NCBI GenBank assembly: GCA_008501785.1
Contig: QQUD01000746.1
Coordinates: forward strand, 1-5,175
Length of the DNA: 5,175 nt
Direction of reading: 5' to 3'
DNA from: Chloroflexota bacterium
Lineage (GTDB): Bacteria > Chloroflexota > Anaerolineae > Promineifilales > Promineifilaceae
Below, piece after piece: positions 4,996 to 5,175 of this stretch (position 1 is the stretch's first letter; every line of letters starts with the position of its first letter). The notes below the pieces were generated by a model. The model did no database searches. It was not told where the DNA came from and saw nothing but the letters and a program-made list of their open reading frames with translations. A program made the position numbers and the translations under genes.

Positions 4996-5012
4996 TCTTT
5001 CAGGTTGAAAGA
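4996..5012 (+). promoter_or_regulatory. Small hairpin followed by a strong Shine-Dalgarno without an obvious start codon
   Basis: TCTTTCA (4996-5002) pairs with TGAAAGA (5006-5012) around GGT. The strong ribosome-binding-like AGGAGG follows at 5014-5019. No ATG, GTG or TTG stands 5-10 bases after it in any frame; only ATT at 5022 lies close. The hairpin starts 25 nt after the hdrCB stop and has no T tract, so it is not a clear terminator. Confidence 0.3.
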
Positions 5013-5051
5013 CAGGAGGATATTACCGAGAGGCGACCACCACCGCCGAAA

Positions 5052-5175
5052 GTGGTGGAAGCGGCGAGGGTGGGGGAAGGAAGGGAGGAAACGGCCGTTT
5101 CTTCCGAAGACGAACTGCTGCAAACCATGCAAATCATCTGGCACGAGATATGTGCAACGTATGATGTGATTGCGC
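5052..5175 (+). CDS. Possible start of an unrecognised downstream gene (3' end outside window)
   Basis: The frame that includes base 5052 is open from the hdrCB stop to the window edge and becomes protein-like towards the end, reading E-D-E-L-L-Q-T-M-Q-I-I-W-H-E-I-C-A-T-Y-D-V-I-A. The start is uncertain: GTG at 5052, 5055 or 5070 and ATG at 5127 are candidates, and none has a good ribosome binding site. One independent support is that the AACGGCCGTT palindrome at 5090-5099 falls in this frame in the same T-A-V phase as the three copies inside certain genes. The competing frame containing base 5005 gives a Lys/Arg/Cys/Trp-rich sequence that looks non-coding and ends at 5169. No family is recognised. 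The preceding stretch 4971-5051 holds the small hairpin and a CCACCAC/GTGGTGG stem (5037-5043 with 5052-5058). Confidence 0.3.
   Translation, partial: MVEAARVGEGREETAVSSEDELLQTMQIIWHEICATYDVIA
5089..5100. repeat. Iterated palindrome AACGGCCGTT, copy 4 (downstream of hdrCB)
   Basis: With its flanks it forms the 14-base palindrome GAAACGGCCGTTTC (5088-5101). It has the sharpest composition change of the four copies: by hand count bases 5051-5088 hold 24 G and 2 C, and bases 5101-5140 hold 7 G and 12 C. Confidence 0.75.

Noticed and set aside
4840..5169. 109-residue plus-strand ORF overlapping the hdrCB end
   Set aside because: Its composition (runs of Arg, Lys, Cys and Trp) looks like out-of-frame translation, and half of it overlaps conserved hdrCB sequence.

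Overview
The window is about 5.2 kb of a bacterial chromosome with every recognisable gene on the + strand. The genes form one theme: the methyl branch of the Wood-Ljungdahl (reductive acetyl-CoA) pathway coupled to a flavin/iron-sulfur heterodisulfide-reductase-like electron module. The order is hdrA (3' end only), mvhD, a GNAT acetyltransferase, metV, metF and an hdrC-hdrB fusion, followed by the possible beginning of another frame. The set matches the known MetFV-HdrABC-MvhD type of methylenetetrahydrofolate reductase described from Moorella thermoacetica, so the host is probably a strict anaerobe with an acetogen-like or C1-oxidising metabolism. The intergenic DNA is full of heptamer/octamer repeats and near-perfect palindromes. 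Together with the fused hdrCB this would suit an Anaerolineae-like Chloroflexota member, but that placement is a guess.

The most important point is that mvhD (460-864) is interrupted by an in-frame TGA at 655-657 exactly where the family has a conserved cysteine (G-C-x-x-G-D-C-H-Y). The frame then continues without a break through the rest of a normal MvhD to a TAA. A hairpin with a GG-containing apical loop begins 16 nt after the TGA and looks like a bacterial SECIS. The gene is best read as a 134-residue selenoprotein, not as a truncated ORF or pseudogene. Selenocysteine in the related VhuD of Methanococcales is known; here it occurs in an apparently bacterial methylene-THF reductase cluster.

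Layout. 1-460: C-terminal two-[4Fe-4S] ferredoxin part of HdrA. 460-864: mvhD, overlapping hdrA by one base. 866-899: hairpin. 929-1495: GNAT. 1509-1554: 46-nt near-perfect palindrome, then a smaller hairpin and the metV ribosome binding site. 1603-2286: metV. 2284-2366: array of TAGTC then GACTA units at 7/8-nt spacing. 2382-3407: metF. 3438-3479: GAATTGT-type heptamers. 3486-3546: 16-bp inverted repeat. 3564-4970: hdrCB fusion. 4971-5175: no recognisable gene, but a frame with weak coding signs runs off the end.

A second pattern runs through the window. The 10-mer palindrome AACGGCCGTT occurs four times, always in the same codon phase (reading T-A-V), and each copy lies where the + strand changes from G-rich to C-rich. 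This looks like a lineage-specific iterated palindrome tied to local strand composition.

In function, HdrA (FAD, Fe-S) would be the bifurcation or hub subunit and MvhD the Fe-S adaptor bringing electrons to it. HdrCB would carry the HdrC ferredoxin clusters and the HdrB non-cubane cluster domains. MetV and MetF would carry out methylene-THF to methyl-THF reduction. The physical complex is inferred from gene content only.
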